Below, one piece after another: positions 1-9,345 of a DNA stretch of 44,787 bases. Source of the stretch: Porphyra umbilicalis (lineage: Eukaryota; Rhodophyta; Bangiophyceae; Bangiales; Bangiaceae); assembly GCA_002049455.2 (NCBI GenBank), contig KV919228.1, forward strand, positions 1-44,787, in the 5' to 3' direction. The position numbers and the translations under genes were made by a program. Below the pieces are notes generated by a model. It saw only the letters and a list, made by a program, of their open reading frames with translations, searched no databases and was not told where the DNA came from. The number at the start of each line of letters is the position of its first letter. The stretch's first letter is position 1.

Positions 1-890
1 GACAGTCTGCATTCATTTTCTCGGCCTGTCGTGCTCTGCTGTTTCGTGTCGGACATGCGGAAAACACTCACCGCCTGTCAGGCAAAGCACTGGTCCCGGC
101 CGAGGTGGGAGTGAGCTAGACAGTGTCCGCACCACGGCCGGAGCGCCACCCCCCACAAGCTGGAATGCAGGGACGTTTGTGATTGGCCAAGAGGAGCAAC
201 AGCAGTGCATGTCGGGTCCCATCTTTATAGAATGTCCCCGTACGGCCCGCAAACGCACAATCGGCGCACTCGTCTTTCTGAGATTATTTGAGAATCCTGA
301 AGAAAATCTCGATAACTCACTGCTCTGGGCTACTTTACCACATGAGACGACTGAGAAAGGAAGAATATCCCAAGAACACGGAGAATCTCGATTCTGCACG
401 AACCTGGCGGTTGGAGAGCCAATGGCGCGTCGAAGATACGCACTCAGCAGCTGTTTGATGCTGTTCTAGACCAATGGTTGGCCTGTTTTACAAAGCAGTC
501 CCGGTCTTGGCCGATGAGGACAAAATTGGGGGATCAGCAATACATTGAGGGAGAATGTCTTTTCGATGCTGTCATAGAATTCCGAGCTTCGTCACTGTAA
601 TGGCGGCTAGTCGTCCTGTGCCTTTGCTCTTGTGACCACCATGGCGTTGGGTCCCTTTTTTCTTACCCAGTTGTCGCTGTGTCTTTTTTTCTTCTCCAGT
701 CGTCGCGTCTCCATTGTCGGTCCCCATTTGATATCTTCATCTTTGTCGAATGGTTCTCAGTACAAAACAATGGTCAGCAAAGCAAACAAGCACAGCACCC
801 GGCGCGCCGCCACACGCAGGGGGAGGTCGACAGCGAAGGCCGCCAGATGCCTCAAGAAATGAACAAGAGATGAGTAAACACTCCGGCACG
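1..890. other. Non-coding or unresolved sequence
   Basis: No gene could be supported here. Short open frames on both strands (for example 179-469 on + and 13-399 on -) show no recognisable domain, signal peptide or codon bias. The stretch is less GC-rich than its right neighbour and has pyrimidine-rich runs around 650-710. Confidence 0.5.
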
Positions 891-892
891 GA

Positions 893-1085
893 CCGGGGGG
901 GGGAACGGGGAAGGACGTGAAACGCATGGAGGAAAAAAACGAACGTCAGTACAGCTCGACTTGCATGGCGTGCGGATGGGGGGAGGGAGGGGCGCAAAGA
1001 ATGGGGCAGATGCGGCGCGCGGGCGCAAAGAAAGGGGGAGGGCGGGGGGCAAAAAAAGGGGCGGATGCGGAGCGCGGGCCCGAAG
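893..1085 (+). repeat. G-tract-rich purine region with an imperfect direct repeat
   Basis: The + strand carries many runs of three to eight G, and a motif with the core GGGGC(A/G)GATGCGG is present twice (about 1003 and 1059), each followed by a GCGCGGGC-like segment. Such spacing of G-runs can form G-quadruplexes. It lies about 250 bp upstream of the TATA box of the ABC transporter gene, so a regulatory role is possible, but none is shown by the sequence. Confidence 0.45.
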
Positions 1086-1118
1086 CACCCCCTTCTGTGT
1101 CCCGAAGGAAACGCCTGT

Positions 1119-1340
1119 GATTGGCTTGAGGCCCTCCTCAGCACGCCTCGGCATTGGTCCACGATGGCGTGGCTCTCGCGGGCCCGATCGGTGGCCGAGG
1201 CGATGGCTGCCGTCCTCGTGCGTGTGTCGTCCACGCACCCCGCCCTCTTGCGCGCACCGACGCTGCCCACAACGTCTGTCTCTCCCCACACCTCGGTGCG
1301 TGATGGCAGCACTGACGACGGCTGCCATGGAGGCATAAAA
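1119..1340 (+). promoter_or_regulatory. Probable core promoter of the ABC transporter gene
   Basis: An inverted CCAAT box (GATTGG) lies near 1119, a second ATTGG near 1153, and a TATA-like element CATAAAA at 1334-1340. The chosen start codon of the transporter is about 195 bp further on, leaving room for a short GC-rich 5' leader. The same CATAAAA core, also preceded by GC, stands before the secreted protein gene at 21360, which supports its use as a TATA box in this genome. Confidence 0.5.
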
Positions 1341-1533
1341 GCCGGCCGCGGTGGTGGCTGCTGTGGCCGCCCGCGCCGCCGTCGCCATCGATGAGGCGGC
1401 CGGTCGTTTGGTTCCCTCTCCCCTGCGGCGTCGCCCTCGTCGCCCGCGCCGCGACGGCCAGGGTGCCGTAGTGTCCTCGACCCCCCCCCCCCTCCGGCCT
1501 CTTTGGATTCCCTGGTGGTGCCCCCGCGTGGCG

Positions 1534-4500
1534 ATGGAGGCACCGCCGCCGCCGCCGCCCCCCCGGCGGTGGGTGGACCGGCTGTGGCGGCGGCAGCCAA
1601 CCGCGTCGGCCGCCGCCAAGGACCCCCCCACCGCTCCCGCCACAGGCGCTGGCGCCCCCTCCCCGCCACCGCCGCCCGTGTCGACGGCCGCCCTCTTCCG
1701 CGCGGCCCCCCCATGCGCGCGCACCCTCTACGCCGCGGGCACGGCGGCGGCGGCCGCCCACGGGGTGGCCATGCCCCTCTTTGGCCTCTTTTTCGGGCAG
1801 CTCATCGACGCGGGCAATGGCGCGCCCGCGGCGGCGGCGTCGCCCGCCGATGCCCTCTCTGCCACCGCCGCCGTCGCGTGGCGGGTGTTGCTGCTCGGCG
1901 TCGTTGCCGGTGGCCTCGCCGGCGGTCAGGTCGTGGCCTACCGCACCGCCGCGACGGCGACGGCCGGGAGCCTCCGCGTGCGGGCCATGGACAGCCTCCT
2001 GTGGCGGGACGCGGCGTGGTACGACGACGTGGGGGCGGCCGCGGGGTCCCTCCCCGCCGCCGTCACGGCCGACGTGGCGACCGTGGAGGCGGGGATGGGG
2101 GAAAAGGCGGCGACGGTCGTGCAGCAGAGCGCGACGGCCGTGGCGGGCTTTGCCGTCGCCTTTTCCGTGCAGTGGCGCCTGGCGCTCGTGGTGCTTGCCA
2201 CCGCCCCCGCGCTCGCGGGCCTCGGCGGCGCCCTCGGCTCGGTCGCCGCGGCCGCGACGGCGCGGGGGCAGGCCGCCTATGCGGCGGCGGGGGCGGTCGC
2301 GGCCGAGGCGCTCGCCCTCCGCCGCACCGTCGTGGCGGCGGGCGCCGAGGGCGCCGAGGACGCCAAGTATGGGCGGTCCCTCGCGTCCGCGTCGGCCGCC
2401 GCCGCCCGCCGGTCGCACGCGACGGGCGCCGCCGCCGGCGCGTCCATGGCGCTAATGCTGGGCGTGTACGGACTGGCGTTTTGGTATGGCAACCGCCTCG
2501 TGCGGGCGGGGGAGGCGACCGCGGGGTCGGTGCTGACCGCGTTTTTTTTCCGTCCTCGTTGCGGCGGTCGGGTTGGGGTCGGCCATGCCGGGGCTCGGCG
2601 CCCTCGCCGCCGCGCGGGGGGCGGCGCCGCGGGTGTGGGCGCTCCTCGGACCGGCGGGGGGGGTCGACGCGCTTGACGAGGCGGGGGGCAACGTCCCGCG
2701 GGGGGGGTGTGGGGGGCGCCTCACGCTGCGCAACGTGGCGTTTGCCTACCCGTCCCGCCCAGACGTGCCGGTGCTGCGGGGGCTGAGCGTGGAGGTTGCC
2801 AAGGGGCAAACGCTCGCGCTCGTCGGCGCCAGCGGCTGCGGCAAGGTACGTGACGTGGGCGGTCTGCTGCTTTTTCATCGGTGGGGTGTCTGCCCGCGTG
2901 GACCCACCTCGGCAACCGGGCGCGGTGTGTGCGTCGGAGGCCCGTGGTCTGACTGCTGGTGGTCCCCCTCCACGCTTGCGCTGCGGTTGTTTGCTTTGTT
3001 GGTGTCCTGCTTGTGTGCCGCTTGTCACTCTGTGTCGTGTTGCATTGACACACAACCTCTGGCGCGTTACCTCTGCTCTCCATCCCTTTCCCCCCCCCAT
3101 ATGCAGTCGACGGTCGTGCAGCTCCTCGCCCGCATGTACGACGTTACTGGCGGGGCGGTGGAGCTCGACGGCGCCGACGTGCGCGGCCTCAACGTGGCGT
3201 GGCTCCGCTCCCAAATCGGCTACGTCGGCCAGGAGCCGGTCCTCTTTGCGGGCACCATCCGGGAGAACATTGCGCTCGGCGCGGGCGTCGACGTGCGGGA
3301 TGAGGCCGGCAGCGACGGCGACGACAGCGGCGGCAGCGGCGGCACGACAAAGCGGCGGGTCGTCACCCCCCGCCCCGTCAGCGAGTCGGCCATCGAAGCC
3401 GCCGCGCGGCAGGCGCACGCCTATGACTTTATCACCGCCCTCCCCGACGGTTTTGACACGGTCGTGGGCGGGGGCGGGGGCGACCGCTTGAGCGGCGGCC
3501 AGCGGCAGCGCGTGTGCCTCGCACGCGCGCTCGTCGCCGACCCGCCCATCCTCCTCGCTGACGAGGCCACATCGGCCTTGGACGGCGTGTCCGAGGCGGC
3601 CGTCCAGGCCGCCCTGACCGCTGCCGCCGCGGGCCGCACGACGGTGCTCGTCGCGCACCGCCTGTCGACGGTGCGGGGCGCCGATGCGATTGCGGTCGTC
3701 GACGGCGGGCGCGTCGTCGAGGTGGGGAGCCACGCGGAGTTGATGCGCGTGACGGGTGGGCGCTACCGGCGGATGGTGGAGCAGCAGACGCTGTCCGACG
3801 TGGCGGTTCGAGAGGGGGGAGAGGGGGGGGAGGGGGGAGGCGGGCGTGCCGAGGCGGCCGCCCGGCCGCTGGTCGACGGGAGCGGCGGGCCGCCGTCGGG
3901 CCGCCCCGCGGTTGCCGCCGACGCTGCCAAAACGGCTGCCGACGCGGCGCCCTCCCCCCCCCCCCTCCCCCTCGACACGGCCACCGCCGCGCGCGTCGTG
4001 CGGCGCGCGTTCCGCCTCGCCGCCCCCGCGTGGCCGTGGCTCGCCGCCGGCCTCGCCGGCTCGGTCGGCGCCGGCGTCGCCTACCCGACCATGGGCATCC
4101 TCTACGCCGACGTGCTCGTCGCCCTCGGCGACACGGCCGACGCGGCCGCTGCGTCGGACCGCGTCGACGCCCTCGCCGCCGCCTTTGTCGCGCTCGGCGC
4201 CGCCGCGGGGCTCGCCACCTATGCCCAGTCGGCGGCGCTGGCGATTGCCGGCGAGGCCCTCACCGTCACCCTCCGCCGCGCCGTCTTTGCCGCCGCGCTG
4301 CGGGCGGAAGCGGCGTTTTTCGACGCCCCCGACGCCTCGGCGGGGGCGGTCGCGACGCAGCTCGCTGCGGAAGTGCCCCTCGTTCGCGGCTTGACCGGCG
4401 AACCCGCCGGCGCGGCGCTCATGGTCGCCGCCGCCGTCGGCACGGGGGTGGCGGTGGCGGCCGCCGCGTGCTGGCCGGTCGCGCTCCTCGCGCTCGCCTT

Positions 4501-6096
4501 TATGCCGGGCATGGCCGCGGGGGGGGCGCTCCAGCTGCGCGCCTTGACCGCCTCGGCCGTTGATGCGGCGGACGCGACGCGGACCGCGGGGGGGGTGTTG
4601 ACCGACGCTGTCGCCCACCGCCGCACCGTGGCGGCGGTCGGCGCGCAGCGGGCGCTGCGGCGGCGGTTTGACCAGGCGATCGCGGCGCCCGTGGCGGCCG
4701 CGCGGCGGGCGGCGGTGGTGGCGGGCGCGGGGATGGCGCTGTCGGGTACGTGCGCGGTGGCGGTGGGGGTCTTGGTGCGGGGGGAGGGGGGGCGGGGGGG
4801 GTGGGGGCGGAGATGGGCCTGCGCTTGTCGGGCCGCTGCGCGTGTTGCGTCACTGCCGCCGTGGCGCGTACGCAGGGGTGGTGCGGTGTGGCGACTGACG
4901 TTGTTTGCTGCTCATCCGCCGCGTCATCTTGCTTGCGGTCGCCTGGTGGCCACTTGGCACGTGGTCCGCGTCTGCCCCCCCTTCCCCCCCCCACTATCCC
5001 CACAGTGTTTTGCATCTTTGCCCTCTTTGGCGCCACCCTGTGGGTCGGCGCGCGCCTCACCGCCTCTGGCGCCTATGACTTCCCCGCCGTCCTCCGGTCG
5101 CTCACCGCCGTCGCGTTTGCCTTTCTCAAAGTCGGCCAAGCGGTGGCGGGCCTCCCCGACGGCGCCGCCGCCGTCGCCGCCGCCGCCCGCGCCTTTGACG
5201 CGGCCGACCGCGCGTCGGCCATTGACGCGACGGCGCCACGGCCGGCGGCCGAGCCGGCCTGGACGTCGGCCGAGCAGCGGCTCGCCGACGTCGTCTTTCG
5301 CTACCCCTCCCGCCCCGACGCGCCGGTGCTCGGCGGCCTCTCCCTGACCGCGCCCGCGGGCGCGACCGTCGCGCTCGTCGGCCCGTCCGGGTGCGGCAAG
5401 TCGACGGTCCTCGCCCTCCTCCAGCGCCTGTACGACCCCGCCGCGGGGGCGGTCACGCACGGGGGCGACGACGTGCGGGCCGTGCACCCGGCGGCGCTGC
5501 GGTCGCGGCTTGCGGTCATCCCCCAAGAGCCCGAACTCTTCTCCACCACCTTTCGCGACAATATCGCGTATGGCGTCGGCCACGCGCCGGCGACGGCGGC
5601 GGGCCCGCCGCCCGTCGTCACAGACGCGGCGGTGGTGGCGGCGGCCACGGCGGCGGGCGCCGCCGCCTTTATCGCCGCCGCGGGCGGCTACGACGCGCCC
5701 GTCGGGGACCGCGGGTCGGCGCTGAGCGGCGGCGAGCGGCAGCGCATTGCCGTGGCGCGCGCGCTCGTCCGCGCCCCGGCGGTGCTCCTCGCGGATGAGG
5801 CCACGTCGGCGCTCGACGGGGACGCCGAGGCGGTTGTGGCCGCCGCGCTCGCCGCGGGGGCGGGCGCGGGGCGCACGACGGTGCTCGCGGCGCACCGGCT
5901 GGCGACGGTGGCGTCTGCCAACGTGATTGCGGTGGTTGTGGACGGGGTGGTCGTCGAGGTGGGGGGGCACGCGGAGCTCCTGGCGGGGGGGGGGTGTACG
6001 CGGGCATGGTGCGCGCGCAAGCGGCGGGCGCGTGATGGTGGTGTGCGTGGTGCGGAGGGGGGACAGGGGGGGGGATACGGCCATGGGCGGCGCTGA
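1534..6096 (+). CDS. ABCB (MDR/P-glycoprotein-type) full transporter, three exons, two frameshifts
   Basis: A membrane exporter that couples ATP hydrolysis to substrate export; the substrate cannot be told. The order is TMD1-NBD1-TMD2-NBD2. Exons are 1534-2845, 3107-4745 and 5006 to the end, about 1,326 codons, close to P-glycoprotein. NBD1 has Walker A GASGCGKST (split by intron 1), signature LSGGQRQR, Walker B ILLADEATSALD and H-loop AHRLSTV. NBD2 has GPSGCGKST, LSGGERQR, VLLADEATSALD and AAHRLATV. An acidic Gly/Ser insert lies in NBD1 between the Q-loop and the signature, and a Gly/Ala/Pro-rich linker joins the halves. The ATG at 1534 starts a Pro-rich cytosolic N-terminus before the first membrane segment. 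Two breaks: an 8-T run at 2542-2549 where 7 T keep frame, and a 10-G run near 5985-5994 where 8 or 11 keep frame. With the second corrected the protein ends at TGA 6033-6035; as written it runs to 6096. These look like homopolymer sequencing errors or recent lesions. Family assignment is firm. Confidence 0.93.
2846..3106 (+). other. Intron 1 of the ABC transporter gene
   Basis: 261 bp, donor GTACGT, acceptor ATGCAG after a C-rich tract. It interrupts the Walker A motif exactly between Lys and Ser (GCGK|ST); splicing joins AAG to TCG in phase 0 and restores the P-loop. Unspliced, the frame stays open, but it inserts residues into the P-loop that no ABC protein has there. Confidence 0.9.
4746..5005 (+). 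other. Intron 2 of the ABC transporter gene
   Basis: 260 bp, donor GTACGT, acceptor CCACAG after a long C-rich tract, phase 1. Splicing joins the TMD2 segment ending MALS to VFCIFALFGATLW, a normal ABCB membrane helix. Its size and donor match intron 1, but the interiors are not obviously similar. Confidence 0.87.
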
Positions 6097-6558
6097 TATA
6101 ACATACTGAAAGCGCGTACGCGAAAACGTACCCTGGCCTGGAGTTGTGCGGTGATCCAAGTCCATCTACTTCTGCAAGTTTCGAAGCATAATTTAGGCTT
6201 GAAACATGCCGCGTCGCGCTTCACGTGGCACGTGGCCATGGTTTTCATGACCTGTATTGGTTGTTGTTTTCATGTCCCTACGGGCGTCCACGGGCAGGCG
6301 CGCGCGCCCGAGCCGTCCGCCCCGGAGCGCGCCGGCCCCCCACCCAGGCGACGCCGTGCTTGCGGCAGTCCCAAGTCGCGCGCGGCTCGCCGACAGCCGC
6401 ACCCCCCCTAGCACGCCGGGTTCACACAAACGTCCGCCTCCGCCGCCGCTACCGCACAGCCCACTGGCCCCCCGGGGCAGGCGCCACCCCACTTCCACTC
6501 CCCCGTCCATGATGGCAATGCTTGTTTCCAGCAGCAAGCCTATGACAGCAGGGGGCGC
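6097..6558. other. Intergenic spacer between the ABC transporter and a retrotransposon LTR
   Basis: No gene is supported. The spacer holds the presumed 3' end of the transporter transcript and GC-rich low-complexity DNA. The last five bases before the LTR are GGCGC. Confidence 0.5.
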
Positions 6559-7055
6559 TGTGGCGGTTGGGGGTTCCGCGGCTGGAAGGGGCGTGGCCCC
6601 TCGGCCGTGGACAGCACCCCGGGGCCACCCCAAAATATCCCGATCCGGTTCAGCGCAGGGATGACCTGTCCGGATCTCAGGGAGATCGGATCTGGTCGGG
6701 GGGCGGGGTTTTTCCCCAGTGGTTTTCCCAACCCCCCTACTACTTGTTTGAACTTTTCGCTTTGGAGGGATTTATCTGTTTGGCGCATTTGGGGCGGCTA
6801 CTTTGGCCGCCGGCGTTCGGGTTGGAGAGGGGTTTATTGACAGCGGGGACGGCATCCCCGTCGGCGTTTGATAAAACCAACTGTGCTTTGGACGACGATT
6901 CCCCCTTGGGCTTTGCCGTGATCCTCTCCCCGCTCTGAGGGGGAAGGCTGGGCTGTGGGTTGTTTTCCGGGGCAGTTCCTTCGACGGACCGAGATGATCT
7001 AGAGGTCACTTCGGCTGGACGACGAACCAACCTGGTGGTGTCAAGAACCGCTACA
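6559..7055 (+). repeat. 5' LTR of the family A (+) copy, 497 bp
   Basis: It starts TGTGG and ends CTACA, five bases before the primer site. The matching LTR on the other copy (13442-13938) is also exactly 497 bp, with visible substitutions between them, so the boundaries are well supported. A GATAAAA element near 6869 could be a promoter. Confidence 0.82.
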
Positions 7056-7060
7056 ATTTC

Positions 7061-7079
7061 TGGTGGAGCAGCAGGGGAT
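7061..7079 (+). promoter_or_regulatory. tRNA primer-binding site of the family A (+) copy
   Basis: TGGTGGAGCAGCAGGGGAT begins with TGG, the complement of a tRNA CCA end, and sits five bases after the LTR. The same 19 bases occur at the same place in the (-) copy and in the family B element at 40573. The primer tRNA should end in CUGCUCC-A-CCA, that is have the acceptor 5' strand GGAGCAG; I cannot name its amino acid. Confidence 0.75.
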
Positions 7080-7198
7080 TCCGGCCGTTGCCACGCCCGT
7101 ACCGGGTAGCCGGTTCCCCGATCGTTGGTTAGTTTATTTGTTCAAGACGACGTGGATCTCCGCGTCGGTCTGTCGTCGACTCCCGCAAGGCCACTACG

Positions 7199-8875
7199 AT
7201 GGCGTTTCCTCCCGACCACCCCAAGTCGGACGCGAACGCTGCCGGTATGCCGGCGGGTACATCCGCGGTGATCCCAGCGGTCGTCGCGACAGGGGAATCC
7301 GCGGGTGGATCAGGGATTCCCTTCACTCCGCCTCCCCCGTTGGCGGATCTGGTGGGCGAGACGGTACGGCGGGTCCCGCCGGGGGCCAATGCCTTCCTTC
7401 CTCGACGTACGGACGATCGGACGGGATTGGCGGATCAAGAGCAAGATCCGGTGACGCCCCTCGCGATGGCGGATCTGGATACGGCGTTGTCGACGTTCCG
7501 CGAGTCGTTGCTGGCCGACGACTCCCGGGTCATCGCGGCGAGTCCCACGGGTTCCGCTCAAGATGCTCCATGCCGGGGTTCCCCCTCGGACACGCGGAAG
7601 AGCCGTAGCAAGGGGAAGGGGCGGCGCCATCGTAGTCCCTCGCCGTCCTCGTCGTCTACATCTTCCTCGCCGTCGCCGGCGACAACTGACAACGACGACG
7701 ATCGCGTGGGGACCAAGGCGGGCTACGACAAGTTGGCGGTCCTCGAGTGTCCGGACGATCGCTTCGCGGGCGTCCTCGACTACCGATCGTATCGCCTTCG
7801 CAACCGCCATTCGACCTACGGGGCGTCGCAGGCCCGCACGATGGGGCGGACGGCCAATAATATGAAGTTCTCCTTCGGGGGGACCCCGATGTTCAACGGC
7901 AAGGAGCTCCTGAAGGTTTTCTCGTGGCTCCGCAAGTTCGTTAAGGCCTGCGATGACAACGACGTGTCGGAGGGGATGGGTCTGTACCTAATTCCCAACT
8001 TCCTCGCGGGCGACGCCGAGACGCGGTTCACTCGGAACCTACCGGGGTCGGACGTCGGGGGCGGACGGGGGGCTCTCGGTACCTTCCCCGCGGCTGTCAA
8101 TTGGTTGCTGTCGACCTACGCGGAGCCGCACGCTTTGGGGCTGGCGCAGGACAAGTTCAGCCGGGCGACGCTGGTGGACAACGAGGGGGTGGACGCCTTC
8201 GCGGCGCGCCTACGGAGCCTCGCGGAGTTGTGCGGCAACATCCACCCCGAGGGGACGATGAAGCAGCAGTTGATCCAAGGCCTACCGGAGTACCTACGGA
8301 CCAACGCGTTCGTCTACAACACGCCGCAACGGAGCTACCAACAGTTGTCTACCTACGTGGCGGGGAAGTATCGAGCTGCCAAGGACGTCATGGCGCTGGC
8401 CAATCGGGGGTCCTCCGGGGGATCCTCGCGGAAGGGCCAGACGTCGACGGGACCCCGAGGCCTCTCGGCCAACCTCCTCGGCTCACCATGGGACGAGGGT
8501 GACACGGCTACGGGCGAGACGGTCGCGGCGCTCCCATCGGGTACCCCGGGGTTCCGCACGGTTGGTGCATCGCCTTACCCTCGGCGGGAGGCCCCGACGG
8601 GTCCCCCGCTGTGCTACATGTGTTGGACGCGTGGGCACCGGGTGCCTGATTGCAAGATCCTCACGGACAAGCAGAGGGACCTCGTGCGATCCGCGAGGAG
8701 CAACTTCCTGCGAAAGAGGAACCGGGGGGCGGGCCCCGCACAAGATCGCACGTCCGTCGTGGCCCTCCTGTGGGACGACCTGCTGGGCGGCGTGGAGCCG
8801 ACGAAGACGGAGGGGGGGGACGCCCCGCCCGTGGCAACCCCGTCCAAGGGGCGCCGCGGGGCGGGAAACGCCTAG
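7199..8875 (+). CDS. gag: Gag polyprotein of the family A (+) copy
   Basis: A 558-residue open frame. The N-terminal third is low-complexity with an RS-type Ser/Arg run (SPSPSSSSTSSS), followed by an acidic patch. The middle is a retrotransposon Gag capsid-like region with motifs such as FSWLRKFVKACDD, AVNWLLSTYAEP and LIQGLPEYLR. A CCHC zinc knuckle (C-YM-C-WTRG-H-RVPD-C) near codons 470-485 should bind the genomic RNA. The start ATG aligns with that of the (-) copy, giving the same 558-residue length in both. The frame ends at TAG 8873-8875, just after a slippery heptamer, so Gag is the default product and Gag-Pol needs a -1 shift. Coding looks intact. Confidence 0.88.
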   Translation: MAFPPDHPKSDANAAGMPAGTSAVIPAVVATGESAGGSGIPFTPPPPLADLVGETVRRVPPGANAFLPRRTDDRTGLADQEQDPVTPLAMADLDTALSTFRESLLADDSRVIAASPTGSAQDAPCRGSPSDTRKSRSKGKGRRHRSPSPSSSSTSSSPSPATTDNDDDRVGTKAGYDKLAVLECPDDRFAGVLDYRSYRLRNRHSTYGASQARTMGRTANNMKFSFGGTPMFNGKELLKVFSWLRKFVKACDDNDVSEGMGLYLIPNFLAGDAETRFTRNLPGSDVGGGRGALGTFPAAVNWLLSTYAEPHALGLAQDKFSRATLVDNEGVDAFAARLRSLAELCGNIHPEGTMKQQLIQGLPEYLRTNAFVYNTPQRSYQQLSTYVAGKYRAAKDVMALANRGSSGGSSRKGQTSTGPRGLSANLLGSPWDEGDTATGETVAALPSGTPGFRTVGASPYPRREAPTGPPLCYMCWTRGHRVPDCKILTDKQRDLVRSARSNFLRKRNRGAGPAQDRTSVVALLWDDLLGGVEPTKTEGGDAPPVATPSKGRRGAGNA

Positions 8876-8898
8876 GGGGGGTGGCATCGCCATCCCCC
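8863..8898 (+). promoter_or_regulatory. Programmed -1 frameshift signal between gag and pol (family A, + copy)
   Basis: G GGA AAC at 8863-8869 lies in the X XXY YYZ phase of the gag frame, six bases before its TAG. After a 7-nt spacer comes a hairpin: 8877-8885 pairs with 8889-8898 (GGGGGTGGC with GCCA, a bulged T, then CCCCC) around a 3-nt loop. The protease frame is exactly -1 relative to gag. The (-) copy keeps all of these parts. Confidence 0.82.
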
Positions 8899-9345
8899 TT
8901 AATCCCCCCTGTCCGCCCAAACTCCCCGGTTGCCCCTCGTCGTGTCACGTTCTCCTCCCCGAAAGTACGCGCGACGTGGCCCGTCCCGGCCCGATGTCCC
9001 TGCCGTCGTGGGCGATTCCGTCCGCGGTTTAAGGGAACGCTGTTGCTGTTACGCAAGGAGAATTTTGAGATCGGGGCCTCGTACCAGTTGGCGCCGTGGC
9101 AGACCCCCACCCCCACAAGGGCGGTGGTCGACACGGGCGCCGGGCCCAGTGTGATCCGCGCGGATATGTTGCCCGAGGGGTGGAACGAGTACACGTCGCG
9201 GGCGCAGCCCCGGACCCAAGTAAGTGACGCCTCGGGGCAGCTGCTCAAGGTGACTGCGGAGGTGTCCCTGACGATCTACGTCGGGGGTGCCGCCATGGAG
9301 TATGACTTCCTCGTGGTCAAGTCGCTGTCGGTACCGCTCATCGAC
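8866..9345 (+). pseudogene. pol: Truncated pol (protease) of the family A (+) copy
   Basis: This is read in the -1 frame after the slippery site. It encodes a retropepsin-like aspartic protease with the active-site motif [11 protein letters not shown] and following strands ([16 protein letters not shown]). It matches the (-) copy up to the residues VPLI at about 9343, where that copy continues LGWDF. Beyond that point the frame reads antisense RNase H sequence of the neighbouring copy and ends by chance at 9483. All later pol domains are absent, so the product could only be a protease fragment. Confidence 0.85.

Larger units (their letters stand above)
6559..9345 (+). mobile_element. Family A Ty3/gypsy LTR retrotransposon, truncated copy (+)
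   Basis: Layout is 5' LTR (6559-7055), primer site (7061-7079), gag (7199-8875), frameshift site and the start of pol with protease. Homology to the second copy stops about 9343-9345, within the end of the protease region, where the sequence joins the 3' part of an oppositely oriented copy. Reverse transcriptase, integrase and 3' LTR are missing, so this copy cannot move by itself. Confidence 0.88.

Noticed and set aside
737..2418. Long - strand open frames opposite the ABC transporter and its promoter
   Set aside because: They are Arg/Gly-rich mirrors of GC-rich coding and leader DNA with no domain; the + strand carries unambiguous ABC motifs.
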